From Ignavibacteria bacterium (lineage in GTDB: Bacteria; Bacteroidota; Ignavibacteria; Tepidaquicellales; Tepidaquicellaceae), in assembly GCA_036262055.1 (NCBI GenBank), contig DATAJP010000003.1:1039001-1103000 (forward strand): a stretch of 64,000 nucleotides of DNA. The letters run 5' to 3'. The notes beneath the pieces are model-generated. The model did not search any database. It was given only the letters and a program-made list of their open reading frames with translations, and was not told the origin of the DNA. The number at the start of each line of letters is the position of its first letter. The first letter of the stretch is position 1. Positions 8,236-16,743 of the stretch are shown here, in pieces. The position numbers and the translations under genes are program-made.

Positions 8236-9801
8236 ATGCATAAACTCGACTTCATATTAATCCTTGACTTCGGTTCTCAATTTACTCAACTCATTGCAAG
8301 ACGATTGCGTGAAATGAACGTCTATTGCGAAATCCATCCTTATAATCTGGACGTTGAAAAATATTTTCAATCAAAAGATAATTATACTTTGAAGGGTGTA
8401 ATTTTATCGGGCGGACCGTCAAGTGTTCTGGATAAAAGCTCACCAAAGATTTCTGTTAAAGATTATAATTATATAGCTAATCAAAATATTCCTATTCTTG
8501 GAGTTTGTTATGGACTGCAGCTGCTTGTTCATTTGAACAAAGGCAAGGTTCATAAATCTACACACCGCGAATACGGTTACACCAAAATTCACACTTTAAA
8601 ACCGGGTAAGCTGTTTAAAGGAGTGAGCAATGAATTCATTGCATGGATGAGTCATGGTGATTCTATAATTAATATGCCTGCGGGTTTCGATATAAAATCA
8701 CGAAGCTCGAACAAAGTCGTGAGTAGTTTTGAGTATCCGCAGAAAAATCTATATGGTGTGCAGTTTCATCCTGAAGTTCATCATACTCAAAACGGCACAC
8801 AGATTTACAAAAACTTTGTTTTCAACATATGCAAAGTTAAGCATTTGTTTAAACCTCAGTCATTCATTGATGACAAAATTGAAGAAATAAAAAAACTGAC
8901 CGGTAACGGCAAGGTTTTGTGCGCTCTCAGCGGCGGAGTTGATTCTTCTGTTGCCGCATTGCTCGTTCATAAAGCAATAGGCAAGAATTTAATCTGTATG
9001 CACATAGATAACGGCTTGATGAGAAAAAACGAGAGCAAAAAGATTATCGAACTGTTTAAAAAGAATTTCAAGCTCAATCTTATTTTTGTAAATGCAGAAG
9101 ATATTTTTCTGAAAAGATTGAAAGGCATTACTGACCCCGAACAAAAAAGAAAAATCATCGGCAATACATTTATTGAAGTATTTGAAAAAGAAACAAAGAA
9201 GATTAAAGGAATAAAATATCTCGTTCAGGGGACGCTTTATCCCGATGTGATTGAATCCGTTTCATTCAAAGGACCTTCTTCGACAATAAAAACACATCAC
9301 AACGTCGGAGGACTTCCGGAAAAAATGAAATTTAAATTAATAGAACCATTCAGGGAATTATTCAAAGATGAAGTCCGCGTCATCGGCAAGAAACTCGGGC
9401 TTCCCGATTTTGTTCTTAAACGCCATCCGTTCCCGGGACCCGGACTTGCAATCAGAATTCTTTCTGACGTTTCAAAAGATAAACTGGATATTTTGCGTGA
9501 GGTAGATGACATTTATATAAACGAAATTAAAGAGCATAAGCTTTATAATGAAATTTGGCAGGCGTTTTCTGTGCTTTTGCCCGTTCAGTCGGTCGGAGTC
9601 ATGGGCGATGAGCGAAGCTATGAGAACGTTGTTGGACTTCGCGCTGTTACATCAAAAGACGGTATGACTGCAGATTTTTATCAGTTTGAAAAAGACTTTC
9701 TTACTTCCGTATCCAGCAAAATTATCAATAGAGTAAAAGGCGTCAACCGTGTTGTCTATGACATCAGCACAAAACCCCCCGCTACTATAGAGTGGGAGTA
9801 A
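8236..9801 (+). CDS. guaA: GMP synthase (glutamine-hydrolysing)
   Basis: 521 residues, the normal two-domain length. The amidotransferase domain (1-200) has nucleophile Cys91 in GVCYGLQL, with His178 and Glu180 in GVQFHPEVHH. The ATP pyrophosphatase domain has the P-loop SGGVDSS at 232-238, and the C-terminal dimerisation domain contains PFPGPGLAIRI and ends TKPPATIEWE. It converts XMP, ATP and glutamine to GMP in purine synthesis. The start lacks a Shine-Dalgarno sequence. It stands 120 bases after the kinase gene and is followed by a dispersed repeat. Confidence 0.97.
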   Translation: MHKLDFILILDFGSQFTQLIARRLREMNVYCEIHPYNLDVEKYFQSKDNYTLKGVILSGGPSSVLDKSSPKISVKDYNYIANQNIPILGVCYGLQLLVHLNKGKVHKSTHREYGYTKIHTLKPGKLFKGVSNEFIAWMSHGDSIINMPAGFDIKSRSSNKVVSSFEYPQKNLYGVQFHPEVHHTQNGTQIYKNFVFNICKVKHLFKPQSFIDDKIEEIKKLTGNGKVLCALSGGVDSSVAALLVHKAIGKNLICMHIDNGLMRKNESKKIIELFKKNFKLNLIFVNAEDIFLKRLKGITDPEQKRKIIGNTFIEVFEKETKKIKGIKYLVQGTLYPDVIESVSFKGPSSTIKTHHNVGGLPEKMKFKLIEPFRELFKDEVRVIGKKLGLPDFVLKRHPFPGPGLAIRILSDVSKDKLDILREVDDIYINEIKEHKLYNEIWQAFSVLLPVQSVGVMGDERSYENVVGLRAVTSKDGMTADFYQFEKDFLTSVSSKIINRVKGVNRVVYDISTKPPATIEWE

Positions 9802-9814
9802 AAATATTTTGATT

Positions 9815-9907
9815 GTCATCCTGAACGAAGTGAAGGATCCCCTTACTAGGGCGAATGAACATCTTAATTATAAAAAAAATGGGATTCTTCGCTGCGCTTA
9901 GAATGAC
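9815..9907. repeat. Dispersed intergenic repeat, long form
   Basis: The left end GTCATCCTGAACGAAGTGAA (9815-9834) continues into GGATCC. The right end GGGATTCTTCGC...AGAATGAC (9881-9907) is close to its inverse complement. The two ends enclose about 50 bases of unrelated sequence, like a miniature inverted-repeat element. Confidence 0.75.
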
Positions 9908-9919
9908 ACTAGAAATATT

Positions 9920-10636
9920 ATGAAAATTTTAACATTCATTTCATTAATAATACTTTCTTCAATAATACTTTCTTCCTCTTCCGCATTACCTCAGTCCAAT
10001 TGCAATCAAAGCTCACTCGAAGCATTAATCAATGCCGTCAATACATACCGGGCAAATAAATCCGAATGGAAATCTGTCGACCAGCCTGAATACACTTTAG
10101 TCGGTGCAAATGAAAACGAGAAAGGAAATATTACTCTCTCTACCAATAAAGACCTGATGCACTCAGCAAACGAAACCGCAAAGAAGCTTGCCTCTATTAA
10201 CTCATTTAATATGGACCATAACATGAACGGCGAAGGAGCAACTATCCGCGCATTGAAAGACGGATGGTTTCCGTCGTTCAATAAATTATTTACTGCCGAT
10301 GTCATTCCTCCGTTCACCATGGTGCTTGAATGTTTCGAAGCATCAAATGCAAATCCGCACTGGGAAGAAATTCTCGACGGATGGAAAAACAGCACGCCTC
10401 ATAACTCAATTTTGCTCACAAGCGGCGGCACGTCAATCGGCTGCGGATGCGAAACAAACTCAAGCGGAGTCTCTTATTGGGTGTTATTGGTAGAAGCCGA
10501 AGGACTGATTTTAGAACCCGATTCCAATATGGATAAATACTTCAAAGAAGGCGTTTTTTATAAAGAAAAAGAAAGTATGAAAGGAAAAGATTTATCGAAG
10601 TACAAAGCGTATGAAGTATATGAATTCGTAAAATAA
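9920..10636 (+). CDS. Exported CAP (SCP/PR1-like) domain protein
   Basis: 238 residues. Signal peptide at 1-25. The CAP domain runs from about 32 to 200: ALINAVNTYRANK (the helix 1 N-x-x-R), HSANETAKKLASINSFNMDHN with the CAP His, GEGATI for the GE motif, WKNSTPHNSILL with the second His, and IGCGCE with YWVLL at the last strands. CAP proteins are extracellular with varied lipid or peptide binding roles; a specific role cannot be read here. Two Cys in GCGCE may form a disulfide. It follows the dispersed repeat and is followed by a strong promoter for the next operon. Confidence 0.8.
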   Translation: MKILTFISLIILSSIILSSSSALPQSNCNQSSLEALINAVNTYRANKSEWKSVDQPEYTLVGANENEKGNITLSTNKDLMHSANETAKKLASINSFNMDHNMNGEGATIRALKDGWFPSFNKLFTADVIPPFTMVLECFEASNANPHWEEILDGWKNSTPHNSILLTSGGTSIGCGCETNSSGVSYWVLLVEAEGLILEPDSNMDKYFKEGVFYKEKESMKGKDLSKYKAYEVYEFVK

Positions 10637-10711
10637 TAAAATCGACTAGATTTTAGCTATTTCCCTGCCTCAAAAAAAACACATCCACTGTCCACTTTTT
10701 TAGAATTAGAC

Positions 10712-10742
10712 TTGACATCTATCAAAATTCTGCTTAGTTTTG
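10712..10742 (+). promoter_or_regulatory. Promoter of the first lipoprotein/LysM module
   Basis: TTGAC at 10712-10716, an 18-base spacer, and TAGTTTTG at 10735-10742, an exact TAnnTTTG match. The 5' leader would be about 55 bases and ends in a strong Shine-Dalgarno AGGAGGT (10788-10794). The identical layout occurs before the paralogous module at 18127. Confidence 0.72.
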
Positions 10743-10800
10743 AGTGAAAATTAAAACAATTTTTATAAACCAGCCAATTAAAAATTCAGGAGGTACTCAA

Positions 10801-11067
10801 ATGGCAAAAACAAAAAAACTCTTCGCGATGTTTTTTGTTGCGGCATTATTTTCAGGCTCCGTATTAATCACCGGTTGCGGTGGTGGTCCAAGCCCTGAGC
10901 AAATGCAACAGTTAAACGACTTAAGAGCAGAAGTCGAATCATTACAGTCACAAGTTAATGACGCTCAAAGTCAAAAATCTCAATTAGAGAGACAAATTGC
11001 TGATAAAGACGCAAAAGTAAAAGCTTACTTGAACGAAATCGCTAATGTTCAAAAAAGATGTCCGTAA
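10801..11067 (+). CDS. Small coiled-coil lipoprotein, Braun-lipoprotein-like (copy 1)
   Basis: 88 residues. A signal peptide ends in a lipobox with the modified Cys in VLITGCGGG (about residue 24). The mature part is a single heptad-repeat coiled coil (QQLNDLRAEVESLQSQVNDA...) ending KRCP, about the size of Lpp. It should be anchored in the outer membrane and reach towards the peptidoglycan. I chose the ATG at 10801, which follows AGGAGGT by 6 bases, over an upstream GTG at 10744. The C-terminal 62 residues are identical to the copy at 18192-18437 except one Ala/Gly change, although about half the codons differ. The LysM protein gene follows by 76 bases. Function is unknown; an envelope spacer role is inferred. 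Confidence 0.82.
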   Translation: MAKTKKLFAMFFVAALFSGSVLITGCGGGPSPEQMQQLNDLRAEVESLQSQVNDAQSQKSQLERQIADKDAKVKAYLNEIANVQKRCP

Positions 11068-11143
11068 TCTTTTAACTTAAACAAATTTATCAGATTTGCA
11101 AAAAATTTTAAAACAAAAAAATTTTCAAAGGAGAAAATTCAAA

Positions 11144-11974
11144 ATGAAATTACATAAATTATTACTCATACTCTTTGCGTTCTCCTTGACTTTTGCAACC
11201 AATTTTGCTACTGCTCAGGATGACGATATGTCATCTGAAGAAGAAATGACAATGGAGCAATGGCAAGCACAAATGGATGAGCTTACAGTCAGAAAGAACG
11301 ACTTAATGAATCAGTTGAACTCTTTAAACAGAGACGTTGATGCATTAAGAAAACAATCATCTGATTTAGATGCAGCTGTAACAAAAGGTGAAAACGACCT
11401 TTACGGTGCAGTTGGTTCAACAAAATCAGGTGTTGCTGATTACAGAGGTAAATTCGAAGCAATCGAAAAAAGAGTTAACAGCTTGAACTGCGGTTCTGCT
11501 TCACAAGCTGACATCGATGCAGTTAATAAAGATGTTGCTACTCTTGGTGCTTCAAAAATAAGATGTTTAAATGAGTTCTGGGACAGATACAACAAAATGA
11601 CCACCAAAATGGCTGGCTGCAAACCTGCAGGACCAAGCGGATACACAGTTGTTAAAGGTGACTGCTTATGGAAAATTGCCGGTATGTCAAACATTTATGG
11701 TAACCCAAGACTATGGCCTGCATTGTGGGAAGCTAACAGAGACGGTATCTCAGGTTTAGCACCTACAGCTCACAAGAGAACTCCTATGAAGATCACAAAC
11801 CCGAACTTAATTTATCCGGGTCAGATCTTGAAAGTTCCTGCTTTAACAGATGCACAAAAGAAAGATTATCTTGCAAAGAAATATAGTGCAAGAAACTGGA
11901 GAAGTGGTACTACAAGAATGAAAACTACTACAAAGACCACTAAGACAGACGAAAAGACTGACACTAAGAAGTAA
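11144..11974 (+). CDS. Periplasmic coiled-coil protein with LysM domain (copy 1)
   Basis: 276 residues. Signal peptide at 1-25 (ATAQ), an acidic stretch DDDMSSEEE, a coiled-coil stalk (about 35-120), a linker with several Cys, then a LysM domain from GYTVVKGDCLWKIA to NPNLIYPGQILKVP (about 165-235). The LysM carries an insert of about a dozen residues before NPNLIYPGQ. The tail is Lys/Thr rich and basic. LysM binds peptidoglycan, so this is probably a wall-attached periplasmic protein. The ATG at 11144 follows AAAGGAG by 10 bases; an upstream TTG at 11096 is unlikely. Its paralogue is at 18473-19255 behind a paralogous lipoprotein, so the two proteins are probably functional partners. Confidence 0.85.
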   Translation: MKLHKLLLILFAFSLTFATNFATAQDDDMSSEEEMTMEQWQAQMDELTVRKNDLMNQLNSLNRDVDALRKQSSDLDAAVTKGENDLYGAVGSTKSGVADYRGKFEAIEKRVNSLNCGSASQADIDAVNKDVATLGASKIRCLNEFWDRYNKMTTKMAGCKPAGPSGYTVVKGDCLWKIAGMSNIYGNPRLWPALWEANRDGISGLAPTAHKRTPMKITNPNLIYPGQILKVPALTDAQKKDYLAKKYSARNWRSGTTRMKTTTKTTKTDEKTDTKK

Positions 11975-12009
11975 TTTTTTTAGTGAACTTCTTTTATAAA
12001 TTTGTAGTT

Positions 12010-12042
12010 AAAAGCCATTATATCCACGATATAATGGCTTTT
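12010..12042 (+). terminator. Terminator of the first LysM module
   Basis: A perfect 15-bp stem (AAAAGCCATTATATC at 12010-12024 with its complement at 12028-12042) and a CAC loop, ending in six T. It follows the LysM stop codon by 35 bases. Confidence 0.95.
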
Positions 12043-12052
12043 TTCATTTTAT

Positions 12053-12100
12053 GTCATTCCCGTCCCGTATCCAGTACGGATAAACTCCGGTCGGGAATCC
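12053..12100. repeat. Dispersed palindromic repeat
   Basis: GTCATTCCCGTCCCGTATCC at the left and GGTCGGGAATCC at the right form an imperfect inverted repeat around ACGGATAAACTCC. It belongs to the intergenic repeat family and lies between the module terminator and phoH. Confidence 0.65.
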
Positions 12101-12178
12101 AAAGAAATTTAATTATTTATTAAATTTAAAAATTTTAACAGTCTACAAAATTTACATTTTAGATACTGATACTTTCAA

Positions 12179-13159
12179 ATGACTGAAAAAAAAATACAAC
12201 TTACCGGCGCTGATTTACTCGACTTCACAGGTTTTAATGATGAAAAACTGAACCTTATTAAAGACAGCTTTGACGGAAACATAACCCTTCGCGGTGATAC
12301 ACTTTATATTAAAGCTGAAAACGAAGAGCTTGAAAAAATCGATAAAGTCGTGAGCGAGCTTCTGTTCCTTCAAAAAAAACAGGGGACAATAAAAAACGAT
12401 GACGTAAAGCTCATACTTGAGCTTATTGAAAGCAACGAAGACAGGCTTAACAATTTTAACAAAAAGTTTAATGTTAACACTCAGGATTTAAAAAATATAA
12501 TTCTGTTTAAGAAAAATGACTTCGTAAAACCTCGCACACAAACACAGATCGAATACACAAACGCAATCAACAATAACGACATAGTTTTTGCAATCGGTCC
12601 TGCAGGAACGGGCAAAACTTATCTTGCCGTTGCATTTGCTGTTGCTGCGTTGAAGAATAAATTAATCAATAAGATAATTCTTGCAAGACCTGCTGTTGAA
12701 GCAGGCGAAAGCCTGGGATTTCTTCCGGGCGACCTGTCTGAAAAAGTTGACCCATATTTACGCCCTTTATATGATGCTCTTGAAGATTTAATTTCTATTG
12801 AAAAGATGAAAACCTATATGGAAAGAAACGTGATTGAAGTTGTTCCACTTGCATATATGAGAGGAAGAACTTTGAACAACGCATTTCTCATTCTTGATGA
12901 AGCGCAGAATGCTACTGCTATGCAGATGAAAATGTTTTTGACCAGGATAGGGGCAAACTCAAAGGCAATCATTAACGGAGACGTTACGCAGATTGACCTT
13001 CCTAAAAAGGAAATATCAGGATTAGTTGAAATACAAAACATACTCAAAGGGATTGAAGGAATTGAATTTGTTTATTTTAATAAAACAGACGTAGTCCGCC
13101 ACAGATTAGTAAAAGAAATTATTGATGCTTACGAAAAGTATAATGACAAAAAAGATTAA
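12179..13159 (+). CDS. phoH: PhoH-family ATPase
   Basis: 326 residues, standard PhoH/YbeZ length. An N-terminal KH-like part (about 8-65) is followed by the ATPase domain. Walker A is GPAGTGKT at 140-147 and Walker B is FLILDEAQN with Asp240-Glu241. The conserved [17 protein letters not shown] and YMRGRTL are present. PhoH-like proteins are RNA-associated NTPases, in many bacteria next to ybeY; ybeY is not adjacent here. The next gene's ATG lies 17 bases before its stop, indicating coupled translation. Confidence 0.92.
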   Translation: MTEKKIQLTGADLLDFTGFNDEKLNLIKDSFDGNITLRGDTLYIKAENEELEKIDKVVSELLFLQKKQGTIKNDDVKLILELIESNEDRLNNFNKKFNVNTQDLKNIILFKKNDFVKPRTQTQIEYTNAINNNDIVFAIGPAGTGKTYLAVAFAVAALKNKLINKIILARPAVEAGESLGFLPGDLSEKVDPYLRPLYDALEDLISIEKMKTYMERNVIEVVPLAYMRGRTLNNAFLILDEAQNATAMQMKMFLTRIGANSKAIINGDVTQIDLPKKEISGLVEIQNILKGIEGIEFVYFNKTDVVRHRLVKEIIDAYEKYNDKKD

Positions 13160-14252
13160 ATATTTTTTTATTGCCCTTTTTATTTTTATTGCTGGCAATA
13201 GTGTGTCAGCCCAGCAAAAAATCGGACTTGCGCTTCCACTTATGTCAGAGTCAGGAAGCGATGCGGATAAAAAAGTAGGTGAATATATACTTAAAGGGGT
13301 AACAGATTCTTACAACGAATATAAAGCAAGCAATCCAAAAACAAAAATTGAAATTAAGCTCGGCGACACGCAAAAAAATCCTGAAGTGTTTTATAATATG
13401 ATGCTTTCATATTCAAAAGATAACAGCGTCATTGCGGTTTTAGGTCCTATATTCAGCGCTGAAATGTATGTAATGAAAAGCATGGCAAGTACTTTGAAGC
13501 TTCCCATAATTTCTCCGACAGCAACGGCTGACAATCTTGCATCTGAATCAGAATATCTTTTTCAATTAAATCCTGATTATACAATTCGCGGCTCATCAAT
13601 GGCAAGGTATGCTGTTAAGGAACTGAATTTTAAAAACATTCTTGTCCTCAGCGAAAATAAATACGGAAGATTTTTTTCACAACCATTTATCAATGAAGTT
13701 AATAAAAACGATGGCACAATAATTGATACATTTTATTACGACAATGCAGATTTAATTGAAAGCGGCTTTATAAAATTTAAAAACACCATAAATACACAAA
13801 AACCCGACGCTATTTATATATCCATCGCAAGCCCTGCAGATATTAATGTAATCTCTCCTCTTTTAATCAAATATTACCCCGATTTGCCGGTTCTTGGTTC
13901 AAGTGATTGGAATAATAAGGAAACTTTATTGCAGAACAAAAATAATATAAAAACGTTATATTATGAATGTGATTTTTACTTAAATGATTCATTGAGTAAT
14001 GTTTATTCAGGAAAGAATTTTTCCGAAAGTGAATTGAGAAATTATTTATTTGGCTATAATTCAATGAATTTTCTTCTGCAATCCTGTGAAAATAATTTAA
14101 GCAGAAATAAATTACAAAATTACTTAAACCAGCAAATTGATTACCCCGGCATCCAAAACAACATTGTTTTGAAAAACAGAATCAATCATTCATTATCAAT
14201 AATGAGTTTTTTTAACGGAAAACTGGAAAAATTAACTGACTATATTTATTGA
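13143..14252 (+). CDS. Periplasmic ligand-binding protein (ABC substrate-binding, type I)
   Basis: 369 residues. Signal peptide at 1-24 (SVSAQ), then a bilobed periplasmic-binding-protein type I fold of the Leu/Ile/Val receptor type: [38 protein letters not shown], and [12 protein letters not shown]. Ligand identity cannot be read. No ABC permease or ATPase gene is adjacent, so it may be an orphan binding protein or serve a non-transport role, as LpoA-like envelope proteins with this fold do. I chose ATG 13143, which begins the signal peptide, over an ATG 21 bases upstream. It overlaps phoH by 17 bases. Confidence 0.78.
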   Translation: MTKKIKYFFIALFIFIAGNSVSAQQKIGLALPLMSESGSDADKKVGEYILKGVTDSYNEYKASNPKTKIEIKLGDTQKNPEVFYNMMLSYSKDNSVIAVLGPIFSAEMYVMKSMASTLKLPIISPTATADNLASESEYLFQLNPDYTIRGSSMARYAVKELNFKNILVLSENKYGRFFSQPFINEVNKNDGTIIDTFYYDNADLIESGFIKFKNTINTQKPDAIYISIASPADINVISPLLIKYYPDLPVLGSSDWNNKETLLQNKNNIKTLYYECDFYLNDSLSNVYSGKNFSESELRNYLFGYNSMNFLLQSCENNLSRNKLQNYLNQQIDYPGIQNNIVLKNRINHSLSIMSFFNGKLEKLTDYIY

Positions 14253-14435
14253 GTTTATTAAGTATTTTGCAATAATTCATCAGTTTTTATACTTTGTATT
14301 TTAAAAAATATACATTTATTTTATACTTGAAAAGCATTATCATTTTTTTGAAATAATGATTAAATTCATTTTCCTGACTTAAATCATTTGACGGGAAAAT
14401 TAAATTAGTTAATTTTATTCAACAAAAAATAGTAA

Positions 14436-14485
14436 TTGACATTAAAATAAATACTCACTAATTTTGTCGTAGTCGAAACTACAAC
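14436..14485 (+). promoter_or_regulatory. Promoter with 5' leader hairpin for the envelope three-gene set
   Basis: TTGAC at 14436-14440, 18 bases, then TAATTTTG at 14459-14466 (exact TAnnTTTG). Just downstream GTAGT-CGAA-ACTAC (14469-14482) forms a short hairpin at the probable 5' end of the message. The surrounding gap 14253-14514 is AT-rich and shows nothing else. Confidence 0.68.
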
Positions 14486-14514
14486 GTTTTATTAAAATAA
14501 ACTAATCCATAACA

Positions 14515-15702
14515 ATGGCTTCAAATATAGATCAAACCTTGACTGAACAGACAAACGGATTCTCCGGAAATGTTCAGGAAAAAATCAATTCCCTCCTAAA
14601 GACCGATAAAGAATTAAATGAAATAAGAGAATATCTTATTCAGGAAAAGCTTGAAGGCCTTAACAAAGAGGGTGCAGGCTTTATTTTGAAAGCAGCACTG
14701 CCTTCATTCATTGTATTGATTTTATCATTCTTCATTGATGTTGGCAATGTTCCTTTCCTCGGGAAGATTGCAGTTAATTTTGCAAGTATGCTTTTCCCCG
14801 GTTCACAAATTTTAAATTCCGGTGTTGAACCTCTTATGTTCTGGTGGATACCTTTAGTTGCTTATCTTATTTTTATTTTGGTTGCTGTTTCATGCAACAG
14901 AGCCCTTAAAGAAGAAATAACCAAAAAAGGAACATCCGAAAACAGTGTTTCAAGAATAATAGACGGATACTCCGGTATCGTCAACGGTATCGGAACTGCA
15001 TTGCCTCTTATCGGTGCTGCAATTTTGCTTGTGTCTATTAAAGAAGGTCCGGTAATCTTCCTCGGGTTCTCGGTTCCTTTCGAAATTAAATCGATTATCA
15101 TTCTTGCAATTGCTTTATTATTTGAGTCTGTATTTGACGCGCAAGCATTGAAATATCAGCGAATAATAGAAGAAATAAGAAAAATCGAATCTGAATATTT
15201 CTTTAAGAAAACCGAACATGTTAATGTTTCTATACTTAATGAACTGAAATCCTCACTCGGCGTAGGCGGCGGAAAAGGTCAGGCACCTGCACTTACAAAC
15301 GAACAGCTTGAAAGAATGTATGCAGTCGTTAAATTAACCAACGACTTGAATGAGAAATTTTCTAATAATCTGAAAGCACTCACAGAAAATATTAACAGAT
15401 TCGGCAACATTAAAGTAATAGATGATAAGCTTATAACCGAGCTTGTAAAAGTTTCGCAGACATATATGAATGTAATAGAGGCTTCAAATAAATCAGCAGA
15501 AGTAACTCAAACTATCAGAACAAACCTTGAATCGATAAACCAGATAATTTCGAATATCAATTCAATGAAACTACCTGATGAAAAAGTTTTAAAAGAATTA
15601 CAGGTTACAGCACATTTCTTAACCGAAACAATGAACAACATGAAAGATGCTGCAACTACAAAATCTCTTGAAAATCTTGTATATATTGCAGGGAAACGAT
15701 AA
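14515..15702 (+). CDS. Polytopic inner-membrane protein with long cytoplasmic coiled coil, possibly GldL-like
   Basis: 395 residues. A polar N-terminus (1-52) precedes hydrophobic segments at about 56-75, 110-128, 160-180 and 190-206, then a long helical C-terminal region (215-395) with regularly spaced hydrophobic positions (VKLTNDLNEKFSNNLKAL, VIEASNKSAEVTQTIRTNL). The overall shape, few spans plus a cytoplasmic coiled coil, and its position right before a GldM-like gene recall GldL, the proton-channel subunit of the T9SS motor, but it is nearly twice as long and I see no decisive GldL motif. Unrelated alternatives are possible. It leads a three-gene unit behind its own promoter. Confidence 0.6.
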   Translation: MASNIDQTLTEQTNGFSGNVQEKINSLLKTDKELNEIREYLIQEKLEGLNKEGAGFILKAALPSFIVLILSFFIDVGNVPFLGKIAVNFASMLFPGSQILNSGVEPLMFWWIPLVAYLIFILVAVSCNRALKEEITKKGTSENSVSRIIDGYSGIVNGIGTALPLIGAAILLVSIKEGPVIFLGFSVPFEIKSIIILAIALLFESVFDAQALKYQRIIEEIRKIESEYFFKKTEHVNVSILNELKSSLGVGGGKGQAPALTNEQLERMYAVVKLTNDLNEKFSNNLKALTENINRFGNIKVIDDKLITELVKVSQTYMNVIEASNKSAEVTQTIRTNLESINQIISNINSMKLPDEKVLKELQVTAHFLTETMNNMKDAATTKSLENLVYIAGKR

Positions 15703-15753
15703 CAAAAAATTTAGAACCGGTTTAACCGGTTTAATCTTTTAAATTGTAGAGAT

Positions 15754-16686
15754 ATGAAAAAAACCAGAGATGTAAAATTTATCATTTACCAGATGCTGTA
15801 TATCTTCGTGGTTTGCGTTATTGCGCTGAAAGGAGCAAACCTTGATCTTACCGAAGTTATACAGAAAGAGAAGGTAGTTGAGAAAGAATACGCCGATTCT
15901 TTGAAAAAAATTCTTGATTCACTTCTTGCCCTGGGACTGGTACCCGAAATAAAATTCGATACCAACAAAAAGTTCACAAATCCGGAAGAGTTAAGAAAAC
16001 AGCTTGAGATTACACGTCAGCAGTTAATGGTTGTACAGCAGCAGGTTAATCCAAATCTGACCGTTAATACAACAACTCCGAACTTAAATTTAACTCCGGA
16101 GCAGAGACAGCAGATTGAGCAGAAAGAAGAACAGATAATTGAACCAAAAGAAATTCAGGAAATAAGAATAGGAAACGTAACCATTTACCAGTTTGCTGAA
16201 CAAAGCTTAACCAACCCGTATGACCAGCCGATGGAAGTCGTAGGAATAACAACTATTCCTCCGAAAGGTACAAAGTCATTCGTAACCGGCGGGCAGTCAA
16301 CTATAACATTAAGAGTCGGAACAACATCAAAGAATGTTACAACCAAACCTAATGAAAAACCAAAGATTTCATTGCAGCGACTTGTTCCTGCAGGTGAAAA
16401 CGTTTCCATCAGGTCAATTCAGGGAACTGTCGGTTATCGTATAACAATTAACGATGACTTCCCGGGAAATCTTGATGTGAATTTCTCAGGTCCGGTAACT
16501 GTAAATCAATCAGGACCAAATACGTATGATGTTACACTTAATTTCTTAAAATCCAAAACAGCTTTCGATAATTACACTGATAATAAAGACGCCCCTTATT
16601 CAGTCGGCTTCCAGGTATCAGTTAAGGACAAAATCGCCGGACACTCACTTACTCAAACAGGAGTATTCCAATTTGGCGAGTGGTAA
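15754..16686 (+). CDS. Single-span periplasmic protein, possibly GldM-like
   Basis: 310 residues. A short cytoplasmic basic N-terminus (MKKTRDVKFIIYQ) leads into one transmembrane helix (about 9-26, ending GANLDL), then a coiled-coil segment (30-65 and 85-130, with Gln/Glu-rich QQLMVVQQQ, TPEQRQQIEQKEEQ), then a beta-rich C-terminal domain (about 140-310). GldM has this plan: a membrane helix near the N-terminus (KMINMMYLVLTALLALN in known GldM, from memory) and periplasmic beta domains, but is about 500 residues. This would be a shortened relative. It lies 51 bases after the preceding inner-membrane gene; a palindromic AACCGGTTTAACCGGTTT sits between them. Confidence 0.55.
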   Translation: MKKTRDVKFIIYQMLYIFVVCVIALKGANLDLTEVIQKEKVVEKEYADSLKKILDSLLALGLVPEIKFDTNKKFTNPEELRKQLEITRQQLMVVQQQVNPNLTVNTTTPNLNLTPEQRQQIEQKEEQIIEPKEIQEIRIGNVTIYQFAEQSLTNPYDQPMEVVGITTIPPKGTKSFVTGGQSTITLRVGTTSKNVTTKPNEKPKISLQRLVPAGENVSIRSIQGTVGYRITINDDFPGNLDVNFSGPVTVNQSGPNTYDVTLNFLKSKTAFDNYTDNKDAPYSVGFQVSVKDKIAGHSLTQTGVFQFGEW

Positions 16687-16693
16687 GATATTT

Positions 16694-16716
16694 GCCCTGC
16701 AGATTACCTGCAGGGC
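16694..16716 (+). terminator. Hairpin between the second and third genes of the envelope set
   Basis: A perfect 9-bp GC-rich stem GCCCTGCAG/CTGCAGGGC with an ATTAC loop, followed by ATCATTTTTA. It may act as a partial terminator that lowers expression of the downstream barrel gene, or protect the 3' end of a processed message. Confidence 0.6.
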
Positions 16717-16743
16717 ATCATTTTTAATAACTAAATCCAGTAT

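Noticed and set aside
10744-10800. Longer start (GTG) for the first lipoprotein
   Set aside because: The AGGAGGT ribosome site and the signal peptide point to the ATG at 10801.
11096-11143. Longer start (TTG) for the first LysM protein
   Set aside because: The ATG at 11144 follows AAAGGAG and begins a regular signal peptide.
15714-15733. AACCGGTTTAACCGGTTT direct and palindromic repeat
   Set aside because: Short and within an operon; too little to call an operator.
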